The notes under the pieces are model-generated. The model was not told the origin of the DNA and did no database searches. It saw only the letters and a list, made by a program, of their open reading frames with translations. DNA of 64,000 nucleotides from Asparagopsis taxiformis (taxonomy: Eukaryota > Rhodophyta > Florideophyceae > Bonnemaisoniales > Bonnemaisoniaceae), in NCBI GenBank assembly GCA_030407315.1, contig JALQPE010000092.1:102724-166723 (forward strand), in the 5' to 3' direction. Positions 22,589 to 33,577 of the stretch are shown piece by piece (within the stretch, counting starts at the first letter, position 1; every line of letters begins with the position of its first letter). Made by a program: the position numbers and the translations under genes.

Positions 22589-23887
22589 CTAAAATGAAAT
22601 CCCCGCGCCCGCGCGGGCACACATCACATCCTTGCGGCCCAAAATATCTTTCGCTGAAGCTTTTACCCCGAAATACTGCAGGAGTTGTACGCGCCGACAC
22701 TTGGCCTGAGTGCAGTACAATTTCATATCTTGCAATGCTTCCAAGGCGGCTTTAGCGCGTCGTTCGTCAGATTTGCCGTACTGTTTCGAGCTGAGAAACA
22801 CCATAAAGTCTACATCTTTCTCCGAGTAGTACAGCAGACTGTCGGCTGGTTTCTTATCACGACCGGCGCGCCCACTTTCTTAATAGAAAGCTTCAACAGT
22901 TTCCGGAATAGAGTGGTGTATCACGTAGCGAATTGCTGCCACATCTATACACATTCCGAATGCAGTTGACGCTACAATGACAGGGGTATCAACACTTTCA
23001 AAGGAGGTCTAAGAGGCTTTACGCTGATTCGGCGTCATTTTGCCATGCTACGAAGCAGCAGGAATACCGTTGTTTTATAACAAGCTGGCCATGGCATCCA
23101 CCGTGTCTGTCTAAGTAATGCCCATCTGGAAAGTGCCATCTACACTGCAACGATTCTTCACATAAGATAAGATATCAGCCTCCACAGAAACGGAAATTAC
23201 ATCCGCATATCTACATTCGTACCGGATATTATCTCGCAGAAAGGACGTGTGAATTCGCACGGCATTGGGTATGTTCAGAGAGGAAATAATATCGCGTCGG
23301 ACATGTGCGGTAGCAGTGGCCGTAAGTGCAATGACCGGCAGATCAGGAAAATTTTGTTTAACGACGCATAAAGATGCATAGGCTTTGCGAAAATCGTGTC
23401 GCCATTGTGAAATGCAGTGCACTTCGTCAACCGCAAGCAAAGCCAACTTTTTGCGGTTATACAAGGTGCGCAGGAAAGATTGGAAACGTGGAGTAACGAG
23501 CTTCTCTGGGGTGACGTAGAGAAGAGCTAAGGGTGGTTCACTGGCGGAAAGTGAAGGAAATACGGAATTGTTGGATGCTTCTGTTTCAGCAGATGAAAGC
23601 AATGCGCACGGTATGGCACGAGATTTCAGAGCGCTGACTTGATTCTGCATGAGAGATACCAGTGGTGATATCACAATGCTGACAGAATTCTTCTTGCGCG
23701 GATCGGTGTGATGCACGAGAGCCGGGAGTTGAAAGCATAGCGATTTGCCATGGCCTGTCGGTGTGGTTACGAGAACGTCTTTGCCTTGCAAGAGAGCGAT
23801 GACGGCGTTTTCTTGTGATCCGCGTGGTGTTTTGAATCCAAAGTAAGTGTTGAGCGCAGAGAGGTAATCGGGGTTTTCTAGGGTCAT
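22589..23887 (-). pseudogene. RecQ-family helicase core, pseudogene
   Basis: The intact first part (23111-23887) has the Walker A segment TPTGHGKSLCFQLPAL, the DEVHCISQWRHDFR box and ALTATAT, typical of RecQ DNA helicases. The second helicase lobe continues to about 22600 but is broken by stops, including a TAA at about 22880-22882 just before the SGRAGRDKKPAD motif VI region. Recognisable pieces include STAFGMCIDVAAIRYVIHHS. The winged-helix and HRDC parts are not seen. It lies inside the 14-kb transposon, so it was probably captured host sequence. Confidence 0.8.
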
Positions 23888-23942
23888 GGTGGGCTTGCAT
23901 TAATGCGACGTTGGTCGGGTAGGATGCATGATATATATTCTT

Positions 23943-24090
23943 CGATGTACAATACAGGGTCATGTCCTTCTGTACTATACGAGCGTCACATTCCGCATAC
24001 ATAGCCATTCTCTCATCAAATGAAATAGCCTCACCGATGTACAATAAAGGGTCATGTCCTTCCGTGCTATACGAGCGCCACATTCCGCAT
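23943..24090. repeat. 56-bp direct duplication, period 92 bp
   Basis: Copies at 23943-23998 and 24035-24090 (cgatgtacaata...cattccgcat) differ at only a few bases. It lies just upstream of the RecQ core and probably arose by a local duplication in the decaying gene. Confidence 0.8.
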
Positions 24091-26896
24091 TGAACAGAGC
24101 AACTTGCATTAGTGCGAAGTTGGATCGAACACGCTCTGAGGAAGTAGCAAGGTAGTTCTCAAATGCAAAAAGCCTGAGGGAAATGCCCTTGATGACGTCC
24201 AGATCGTCGATGGCACCCAGCTGCGTCTTAGCAGGATATTTGGCTTCGAATTCTGCAGCCTTGTGATGGACTCGCGGTCTATAACAGTAGACGTATTTCC
24301 GTCTCCAGTATACGAGAAACTTTCTTCTGATAGTAACCTGGCTGTAGAGTGCTGAATTGCTCGACCTGTTGCAAGCATCAAGCAAGCACTCTTACGGTCA
24401 ACAGCGACAGACTGCACCAGCATATCTTTGGAGTGATTCTTAGCGTTAGATTCTTGGGAGCGCATTGATTCCCTACAATCAATTTCAGATACTGGAGGTC
24501 TTCCCGCTTCCGATTTCTTGCCAAGGGCATCTTTAAGTAGAGACGACACGACATTTGACGACATGCGACTGCTTGTTAACAGCACCCTCAGATTGCACAG
24601 CAACACAGTCTTGGCCGCGTCCACGAGTTTCTGAAAGTGCAGCTCGAGTTGATCTTGCAGCATCTTCACGAGAAGTAATGGGATTTTCTACTCCCATGAG
24701 GCGGTCATCCTTACCTCCACCAAAAAAACGGTGTTACCTCATCATCAAACGCAGAGAAGTCATTCATATGTATTAACGGTCCGGCGTCGAAACCTGTACA
24801 TGTATCGGCGGGATTGCTACCGTCGCCTTCCAAGTCCAAATCATCAATGCCATTTGCACTTTGTGTTGTTTTAGGAACCGGTTCAGTCTTCAGCATGTGA
24901 TTGTGGGACTTTGATGGTGTCTGTGGAGGTAGCTCGTGCTGCTTGTCGCCCCCTGATTGATCTCTTGCGCTTGGAGTTCTTACTCGAGTGCTTAAACCAT
25001 TCTTTGCCTCCTCTTGATTTGATGTATTGGTTGAAGCTCTTGTGGATAAAGTAGGTTGCTTCGCGTTTGTAGTCTCCAATGTTGGCAGCGGAACTGGGTC
25101 AACCAGAGGATGGTACAATGTCGGTACAGGGTCAGTAACACCTTTTTTCGCTTCTGCTACGATAGCAGCACTGAAATAATAGGCTGTTGGAGACTTAGAC
25201 AATGTACTCTGCTCCGTCATTGAAGGGTACTGCTGCTGTTTGAGCGTCAATGCCTTCGTTATCTAAATTTCACATCCACAATACAACTGCGATACTACCT
25301 ACTAGGTAGTATTGCCCACTCAAGCTTCCAAAGTAGAATGTCACTAGAGAGATCTTCGTTTTTCTTCGCCAGACCACTGACGTCGCTATCATCCGAGAGA
25401 TAATATTAACTTCTTGTTCTCTCATCAAGTGCTATTGTTCCACCACTGTCTCTTACCAATGCATCAAAGTGTCGCTTTATCGTTGTGTCGTAGCGTGCGA
25501 ATAGTTCTTTCACTCGAGAACAACTTGGATGGACAACAGATGCTTGATATCCAATTCCGGGGAACTGAAGTAATGATGCATGAGTAAGACTTGGTGTCTG
25601 AAAAGCAGATTGTGGAACATTGCGAATTTGTAAAGTATCATCTCCTTTGAGCATAATCTCCTCAGTAGTTGGATCAAACACATTGTGGCTTCCATTTGTT
25701 GCTGGATCAGAATCTCTTCCGTCAATAGAAAACATTCCAGCATCGGCTCTCTTACTTTCCTTTTCCGGAAACCAGGATAGGAAACTTACAGATCCATCAT
25801 CAACAGTTCTACTCTCAGTAGAATCACCGGGAGGAGAATGGCCCTGTTCCAAGACAAAATCATCCGCCCAATCGTCTGTTTCTGCAGCAGGATCTGCATA
25901 CACGCCAATGACATTACTCACACGAGGAAGATCTGATGCACCTAATTTGGCGTGCTGGTCCAACTCTTCGTCAAATGCAGTGAGAGTAATTGTATCGCGT
26001 GGACCGTGATCCCTAACACTGCTTACCGAGGTTGCTTTCTGCAGTGGTGATCTGCGATCGTGAAGACGAGTTATAGATCCGCTTCGCCTAGTGGCAGTTC
26101 CCTTCGCTGGAAACTTGGTTGGTGCAATTTTAGAGTCATCAGACAGTTCATCCAAGCCCCAATCGTCCACAGAGTCATCTGAGTGGGGAGAGGATCGGGT
26201 AAGCGAATGCGAGGACTGTCATTGAGATTAACTGTGTCTGTCGACGATACTTGAGCGTGTATTAGTGGTGATCGAGGCGGAAGGGGAGGAGTGGCTGTTG
26301 CAGAGGTGCGACGGGTAGTGGCCTGAGCAACAAGACGAATATCGGAAGAAGTTGACTCCTGAGAACTGCGCTCGGAAAAATTTCACGGAAGCTGGCGATG
26401 TGTTTTAGCTGTGTGCACTGGAGGAAATGACGAAGATGAGGGCACCGTTGGCGAATTATGCGCTTCCGAGAGGCGAATTCGAGCGCCACCTTCTTTGGTT
26501 ACGACATCTGAAGTATGGTACGTATGGCGAAAGCGCTTCGAAGTAGGCTTGGGTGGAGGTTGCACTTTTCGCAATGGTTTCTGTGAGTGATATGAACGCT
26601 TTCCTCGTGACTCTGGTTGATCAGACAAAGGCTGAGGAAAGCCATGCGAATGGGCGGTAGAATTTGGTGGTGTTAGTTGTGGTCGTTGCTGGTGATGCCA
26701 TTCCAAAAAAATTCGCCAGAACAATTGTTTCCGCTTGAGTAGAATTGATTTCGCCCAAGTTGGCGACGGAAACGTGCGGCTGACAAGCGGGAAAGACGGC
26801 AAGAAAGATGCAGAGGATACTTGCGATGCGCGACACGCTGAGAAATTTGTGACGATCACTCATGGCAAACAGACGTTGGGAAGGGAAAGGGAACAC
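24091..26896 (-). pseudogene. Probable decayed N-terminal region of the RecQ-like gene
   Basis: Several partly overlapping minus-strand frames (24109-24669, 24711-25250, 25406-26170, 26383-26859) have polar, acidic, Ser/Thr-rich composition without known domains. They fit a long disordered helicase N-terminus broken by indels or introns. The link to the RecQ core is by position and strand only. A minus-strand ORF at 26621-26896 begins near a hydrophobic segment (ASILCIFLAVFPACQ) that resembles a signal peptide, but I cannot tie it to a gene. Confidence 0.4.
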
Positions 26897-27031
26897 ATTG
26901 CAGAGAGAGGATGTGCGATGCGGAAGGGAGAGGGAATACTTTCATGGCCTTGGTGGGTCATGCATGCACGGCTTACAGAAAATGCATATCTGGCAATGAA
27001 ATAGCCGGTGTGCTTCCAGTAGAAAGCCGCC

Positions 27032-27097
27032 GGCCGCGGGTACAAATTTGATCACATGTCACAATTCAAAATTGTGACTCAAAATTTTGTACCGGCC
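27032..27097. repeat. Imperfect palindrome
   Basis: GTCACAATT and AATTGTGAC flank a two- to three-base centre. Outer arms (GGTACAAATTT and AAAATTTTGTACC) pair as well, extended by GGCC on both sides. It may be a small foldback element or a cruciform site. Confidence 0.7.
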
Positions 27098-27379
27098 TGT
27101 TGTGCTTCAATTTCAAGCACACCCCTCTGTGACATGTTGTACCTCCCGTCAACAAGTAGCAGTGTTTCTTTTGCATACTTTGAGCATAATGTGCACAATG
27201 TGCACAATGATTGTGTACATGTGTGTACTCGAGACGCCATGGCGTGGATGTCTTGGCGGTGCTCATTGTAATTCACGCACAACAGTGCGTGCATGCCGAC
27301 GCGGACATCAGCACACGACGGAGCATGTGATACGTCCATGCATGGACTGCATCACACACTCAACGTGCAAATAGGATCT

Positions 27380-27770
27380 TATAGCAGTCCATGCCTGGAG
27401 CATATGACTGTAAAGGGGTATAGGAGTGTGGAGCATGTATGACACGGATGGTTGTACACATAAGTGTGTGGCGTGCTAGAAGCAATCAGTGGAGCAGTGT
27501 GTGGACGTCGGCACTTTGCAATAAGGCGTGTATGATTGTACAGGGGTATAGGAGCGTGGAGCATGCATAGCACGGATGGATTTACACATAAGTTTGCATG
27601 AGTCTGGGGCGTGCATGGATGGCAAAGATGGGTGTACAAAGAAGTGTGCATGAGTCTGTGGCGTGCATGGATGGCACGGAAGGGTGTACAAATAAGTGTG
27701 CATGTCTGTGTGGCGGCAGTGAAGCAATCAGTGCAACAGTGCATGCACGTCACAGCACTTTGCAATATGA
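27380..27770. repeat. Degenerate minisatellite, unit about 55-140 bp
   Basis: Words such as GTGTGCATGAGTCTGTGG, CGTGCATGGATGGCA and GGGGTATAGGAG recur in tandem, with at least three copies of the shorter unit between 27575 and 27710. Non-coding; no gene seen from 26900 to 27842. Confidence 0.7.
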
Positions 27771-27842
27771 ATTATTATGAATGAGTGAGTGGCATTAAAG
27801 AGATTCTGAACGACATACATTTATGTGAACGGTCTTACCAAC

Positions 27843-28925
27843 TTATTTAAACGATGGCAACTGTTCTCGTACTCGATCACAGGTTGCACCATCTAACTTT
27901 CCGTCCACTAGCGAGTCAAACGTTGTAATCACCGAAGTAAGCGCAATTGTGTCAATCCAGGGTGTAGGAGTGCCGAGCACAAAGCACGGTTTGTACCTAC
28001 TCCGGTAGGAGTCAGCGTCCGTTTTGGTGTACCAATGAACCATCAATTTTGCGATACGGTTTCCCTTGCGCGTAATTCTATGTGTTCTCGCCACCCAGAA
28101 CGGCTCCTCATCCGTACACTGATCCCCTTTGACCACCAGAAACAACTTCTTTCCCGATTGTGTAGCACTCAGAAGACTCGGCGGCGCCGTTTCTTCGTGA
28201 ATCGAAAGCGTCTCCGAATTTTCGGACTGTTGCACGATGGGCTTTTCAGTAGCTTTGGAGGGTTGAAACTGCTGCTCAGCACGCGATACTTCATTTTTGT
28301 CCGTAGGCTCAGCACGCGACACTTCATTTTTGTCCGTAGGAGATTGCGGCTGTGTTTGCGTCGCTAGATGTTTGTCCATATCAGATTTCTGTGCACTGAA
28401 CGTGTCAATGTGCGAATTTTCCGGCGCGGATTGATGCGCTTTGTCTGCAGGCAAGCGTACTCGATGGTGAGGAGATGGAGAGCGGAGTCGCAGACAGCGC
28501 TCACAACGTTCACACTCTCCCCCCTTTTTTTTCTCGATCGCCAGTTGCGCAGCTTTTTTCAGTGGTTTTTTGTTTGACCACTGCATCTCGCGGGAGAAGC
28601 CGAATACCTGCGTTAAGAATTGATAGCAGACGGCACTCCCGCGATATGCGTACATTTCCGACACGGGCTCATATAACGATACTAAGTAGCGCTGTCGTCT
28701 CGTACGATCATACTCAACGACTCGAAATGAGTCCCTTACTAGATCTTCGCTGGCTGCAATTTCGAAGCAGCGCCGGGAACAGCATTGTACCTTGTGCAAT
28801 TCTCCATCTTCGAACTTTTTCGCTATGATTTTTGCCCTGTTCAGATTTCTCTTCCTGATAGAGGACACCTGTCCTTTCATCGCGAAAGACAGTCGGTCTA
28901 TTTTAGATCCTGATGATTCGGTCAT
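27843..28925 (-). CDS. Core-less paralogue of the 14-kb element's transposase (possible repressor)
   Basis: The 360-residue protein aligns with the transposase at 33578-35956 at its two ends only. The N-terminal Cys/His-rich domain (CCSRRCFE...RRQRYLVSLYEP...VCYQFLTQVFGFSR, about residues 48-112) matches CCNKGCFR...RRRYLHALLEP...VCCEFLEYSFKFSR. The C-terminal domain (GDQCTDEEPFWVARTHR...VHWYTK...YKPC, about 268-325) matches GEDCTTEMPFWLGQI...VRWYEV...YRPA. The central DDE core is replaced by a disordered linker with a tandem 11-residue repeat (PTDKNEVSRAE twice). By analogy with truncated P-element proteins it could regulate transposition; that role is inferred. The frame is intact. Confidence 0.75.
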   Translation of the reverse strand: MTESSGSKIDRLSFAMKGQVSSIRKRNLNRAKIIAKKFEDGELHKVQCCSRRCFEIAASEDLVRDSFRVVEYDRTRRQRYLVSLYEPVSEMYAYRGSAVCYQFLTQVFGFSREMQWSNKKPLKKAAQLAIEKKKGGECERCERCLRLRSPSPHHRVRLPADKAHQSAPENSHIDTFSAQKSDMDKHLATQTQPQSPTDKNEVSRAEPTDKNEVSRAEQQFQPSKATEKPIVQQSENSETLSIHEETAPPSLLSATQSGKKLFLVVKGDQCTDEEPFWVARTHRITRKGNRIAKLMVHWYTKTDADSYRSRYKPCFVLGTPTPWIDTIALTSVITTFDSLVDGKLDGATCDRVREQLPSFK

Positions 28926-30148
28926 TGTTGATGGAGGTGGTATGGGGCGAAAGTGTCGGGGACTTGCAGCACATGTCCTGCTTTATACCAGAACGGGAAC
29001 CAGCTTCTAATCAGTTATAAACGTTCAGGATGTAAATATGTCACAAATGAGCGCTTTCTGTACTTTTCGGAACGAGATGTATTCTTGAATTATGAGCCTT
29101 GAATCCATCGATCTCATTGGACGCCCGGAACTCTCTTGAATTGAAGGATTCCAGCGTGCCAGTCGTAGTTCAACCAGCAATGACTGTGGAAAGACATTTA
29201 TCTGTCTGATCTCTAATCCGAATACTCTTGGTGGGAACGATTCATTATCTGCTCCCGTTATTATTCCACATGTTCGTAGAACAATATTCTGTTCATTGAA
29301 TGGAGTCATAATGTAAATGTTCTACCATTTATATGTATCAAGGTGCATGCTATTGCACCTGAACCTTGTAAACACCATTTTAGTTGTACAAAAATCGAAT
29401 CAAGCTTCTGTAGTTTGAGAACAGTACAACGTACTACTTTTCGGCAGGCCTGCTTTGTGCACCGTTCAAGCAATAATAATGTTCTTTCGGTCTGAGTTTC
29501 TATTTCTAATATGCATTGTTTATCGTCTAAGTTGCAGTGGGTAGGAATGTACTCTAAGGTGTAATGTAGGATATGGAATGTATTAAGGGATGAAAGAAAC
29601 CTGGTAGCTGCGCTGTTTACTGAAAAATGGCATTGCAATGGGGAAATGAGAATGGTTTTTCGGTGTGCAAGATACTCAGACCTGTTCGGTAATATTGGTA
29701 TCGGAGGGGAAGGTGGCGAAACCTGTTCAGAAATTCCTGCTATTAGCAGCGAAAAGATGATGTGTACGGCCCATTTGCTGTATAGGAAATAGTCCTGGTG
29801 AGATGGGCCATTCCTAGGAAATATGAAAAAAAATATGCCAAGTGTTGTGAGCAATATAGCAAATCAGATTGCCAAATCATTCCATCATCTGGATAGACAC
29901 GGCCCGGCGCAATATAATTTTTAGAATACCCCACTACTGATATTTCTGATTGGCAATCATTGGGAGAGTGCTTGCGTCTCCTATCCACTTCAATTGTCTC
30001 CCTAGTAATGGGAACCACGATACACGGGCCACCACCGCCGTCGTAATCCGGTTTGAGCCGTGTCGTGCCCTGCATGGCCAAGATGCTTCACCATGCATAG
30101 TACACTGTACTTGAGTATGGCGTTCATGACAATCATTTCAAGTCCTTC
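28926..30148. other. Divergent intergenic region, with weak minus-strand ORFs
   Basis: It separates the core-less paralogue (minus) from the ParB-methyltransferase gene (plus). Minus-strand ORFs at 29025-29309, 29306-29854 and 29743-30081 could be exons of one unknown gene, since together they cover the interval with little overlap. They have no recognised motif and no convincing splice pairs. A shared promoter may lie here. Confidence 0.35.
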
Positions 30149-33100
30149 ATGCGAAAGTGCGAGAAATTGATACAGAGTTTTATAGCTTCTGTTTCCCCTT
30201 CATTTCTTACCCGGCACTTCATTATTTCAGAACTGGATGACATGACGAGATTCTTCAAGAGGAGTGGGTCCAGACTCAGTTCCAAATCAGGTCCTCCAGA
30301 AGAGGAACCGGGTACTTCCACCATGAAGCACACTAATACCGCCTTATTTGCAGACGTCATGGAAGGGTCTACGAACACACGTGTTGATCCGCGGGCATGC
30401 ATCCCACTCACTGCTGTTCGACAAGTAGTGCGCTCTGGTGTGTTGCGATTGAAGTCGATATTTTCTGGAAACATGAAGTCAGCACAATGTCAAGAACAAG
30501 ATGAAACAAACGGAATTGATGGATTCATTTCGGGCTCCGACAATGCGATCGTAGTCGAGTTGACCGGGTCGTTCCAGCGCCACATTATTGACTTTTTCAA
30601 AACGATACGCGGTCCTCAGGGTGATTTTCTTTCTGACAGTGAGGCGAAAGAGAAGTCCGAATGCCGTTCCGTTTGGTACGGAGTTGTTGACGGTATGCAC
30701 AGACTGACTGCAATCCAGGAGTTAATGGATGAGAACCCGGAGAGGTGGGACTCTTTTATGTGGCCTGTCACGATACTGAAAGGAGGTCATTCTATCCAAG
30801 TTCTGAAACAACTAGGCAGACATCAGAACCGTAAGCATGATGCAACATTATATGTCGAAACCACGTTCTATGATATCCTGAGCGGAATGAAGAAGAAGCC
30901 CACCGGATGCAGAGCATGACCTCAAAGCCACCTACAGCCAAACAAGTTGCTGCCGCATATGATGGTTGCTCCCACCTCAAGGATAACACCGTCAGACAGA
31001 CTGCTGCGACGGCATTGCGCCTTCCTGCGCGAGTGATCGAAGAGATTGGAACAATTATGAATTCGGAGCATCCAGACTTGGCAGAACCTCCTTCTAGCAA
31101 CAGTATGGCATTGAAAACTCGGAGAAAGGGTACTAATACCCCAATGAAAAGCGTTGACTGTCGCGTGTATCGCAAATTTGTGAATATAACATCTTTGAAA
31201 TCTGCAACCAAGTTCATGAATGCTTCGGGTACTGATGCTGAAGAAGTTCAAGTTCATACTCTTTACAGGCTTCGGGGAATCTCCAGATTGAATAAATTCA
31301 AACCAGTATCATACAAAGATACCCTCCAGCAATACGAATACACATGCGCAGCGATGAAAGAAGCGCGTAAGTTCGAGGTTCTTCATGAAGGACAGGTATG
31401 GCCAAAGGGCATGGAATCAATCAAGCAGAATCTACTTCGCTCATCAAAGTTCGATACTGATGTTATGGAGAACATGGGAAACGATTATAATATTCTGGAT
31501 GCTCTTTTGAAGCAGTACCGGAAAGTTTGCCCTCAAATTGCTCCCATGAAGGAAAAGAAGTATCGGGAAAGCCATCGAAAAGACCCAGATCCCGATTCTT
31601 TCTGTCAGGAAATTGGCAAGACGGCAGCCGATAACGAAAATGCAGATACAAGGGACGCGAAAGAAGAGAAACAAAAAGATGTCTCGAAGGAAGATAGTGT
31701 TCCTCAACTAGGCTCCGAAATATGTGATGAGGATATAGTCTCGGTACCGAAGATGAGCCAGATAACGCAAGAATCTGTACAAGATGAAGTTGACGCTTCC
31801 GAAAAGGTTATCACCGGACCGAAAACTTCTATTCCAGTGGACCGAATGATAACAGAGAACGATGTCTCTGCTTCACCTAGTATCAACTCAGACCGCCTCA
31901 ACCTTCATTCTAAACGCGGTTCATCTGGTACGAATGAGCCAGAAAGAAAAGACTACGTTCTTGAAATGGGAATTACATGCTATCAGATGAAATGGCAGGA
32001 CTTCGACAAGGAAATATGGACAGATGAGTACCCTCTTCAGGATTTAGTTCTTACCGACCCTCCGTATGGAACTCCGAATTCTAAATCCCTTCGTAATACC
32101 GCATATAACAATTTCATAAGTGATAAGGAAATCAATGCATTATGCCAGTTTGCAAGGAGAGCCTTGAAGCCAGGTGGCTGGTTTTTCTGTTTTGTATCAT
32201 TCCGAAACTTTCCAGCATTCCTGCATGAGCTGAGAAACGTCGGTTTCGACGGTCCGGAATACCCTTTCGTATTCATGAAAGACACGAACACTGTACAAGC
32301 ACATCGCGGAGATATGTTCCCACAAAACGCGTGCGAGTTTGCAGTTGTTGCCAGGGCTCCCGGACATCGTAAGGACGGTTTCAAGCCAGACCTTCGAAGC
32401 CAATATCACCTCGTCCCAACAGAAACGAAACGGAAATTCGCTGCAATGTCCAGAATTCCCGTTTCGAAAGACAAACTTCTCACTCCAGGAACAAAATCTC
32501 CTGTTCTAACAGAAGAGAAACATATTGGAATGTTATCCGAGATAATCAACACGTTTTGTCCTGAGAGGGGTTCAGTTATTGATGTTTACGGAGGAACACT
32601 TACTACTGCGATCGCAGCGATGAAGACAGCCCGTTCATGTGTGGTTGTGGAAGCTAGTACCAAGATTTTCCGTCTCGCTCATGAAAGACTTCGTTCTATT
32701 GCCGATGCTTTGTATCATAATGATCTGAGATCACGTATCGGATCGAAGAAGAGGAGAACAGGGAATCATGCAGAGGATGGCGTTCTGCTAAGCCAACCGA
32801 AAATCTGTTCGCTACAGAAAAAGGGAAAAGATGATAATACAAATGCCGGTAAATCCACTATCGAAGGAATAGAGAGAGTACTGAAAGGAGGAGATTCTGT
32901 TGAACTATACATTTTGGATCAGGTCGTCGGAAAAGCGTCTCTCCTTTGTGCAGGAACTAGTGATGAGAGGTTCCAAACTACAATACACAATGTACCTCTA
33001 GCGAACTTTCAAGGTGAGGATCAGAAACTTGTATCTTGTTATATGTTCGAACCGAACGAATGTTGTTTGGATTGTCCTTACCCGTACAAATACGGTGGTA

Positions 33101-33180
33101 TTGAACCTCCTCCTGGAACTTTGAAAGGGCTGAACGGGATATTCGCATGGGACTTGAACAAGATGAGGCCGTTGTCTTAG
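30149..33180 (+). CDS. ParB-like/beta-class DNA methyltransferase gene of the 14-kb element (one frame break)
   Basis: The first frame (30149-30919, 256 aa) carries a ParB/Srx-like module with the VDGMHRLTAIQE signature at about residues 178-189. The second (30907-33180, 757 aa) has the methyltransferase: LTDPPYGTP (motif IV, Asp at about residue 384), then after a spacer GSVIDVYGGTLTTAIA (motif I region, Asp about 559). The order IV before I is that of beta-class amino-methyltransferases (N6-adenine or N4-cytosine). The frames overlap by 13 bp. A missing base in a short A run near 30880-30890 would explain the break, so one fused protein is likely. The C-terminal 150 residues are unknown. 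The DNA-modifying role is by family. Confidence 0.78.
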
Positions 33181-33577
33181 TCTTATTACGTATAGTTTCG
33201 CTCGGCAGATTTGAACAAAACCACTGCAATAAACCTTTAGCTCTGTTTCGTACCATTTGTAAACCTTCAGAGAGGAAAGATTGTTGTCATTTTTCCCCGT
33301 AATCATGGGCGCATGAAGAGGACAAATCAACCAATCAGCCGTACTCCATTCACAACAGAGATTGATTTGACATAGGTATTTGGCGCTGTATCCTGGGCCA
33401 ACTATCGCCGTCGAGGAGGCCACTCTGCATCCATATTAGATGAACGTCTCACCGGTGTCATTCCTACTCACCATGCATCTTGATCAACCGATATACTCGT
33501 CTTGCAGCCATCTCTTTTCCACGCTACCTGCAAATCTAACTACCGTTCAGAGATCATTCGTTCTGCTCCCACTGCAG

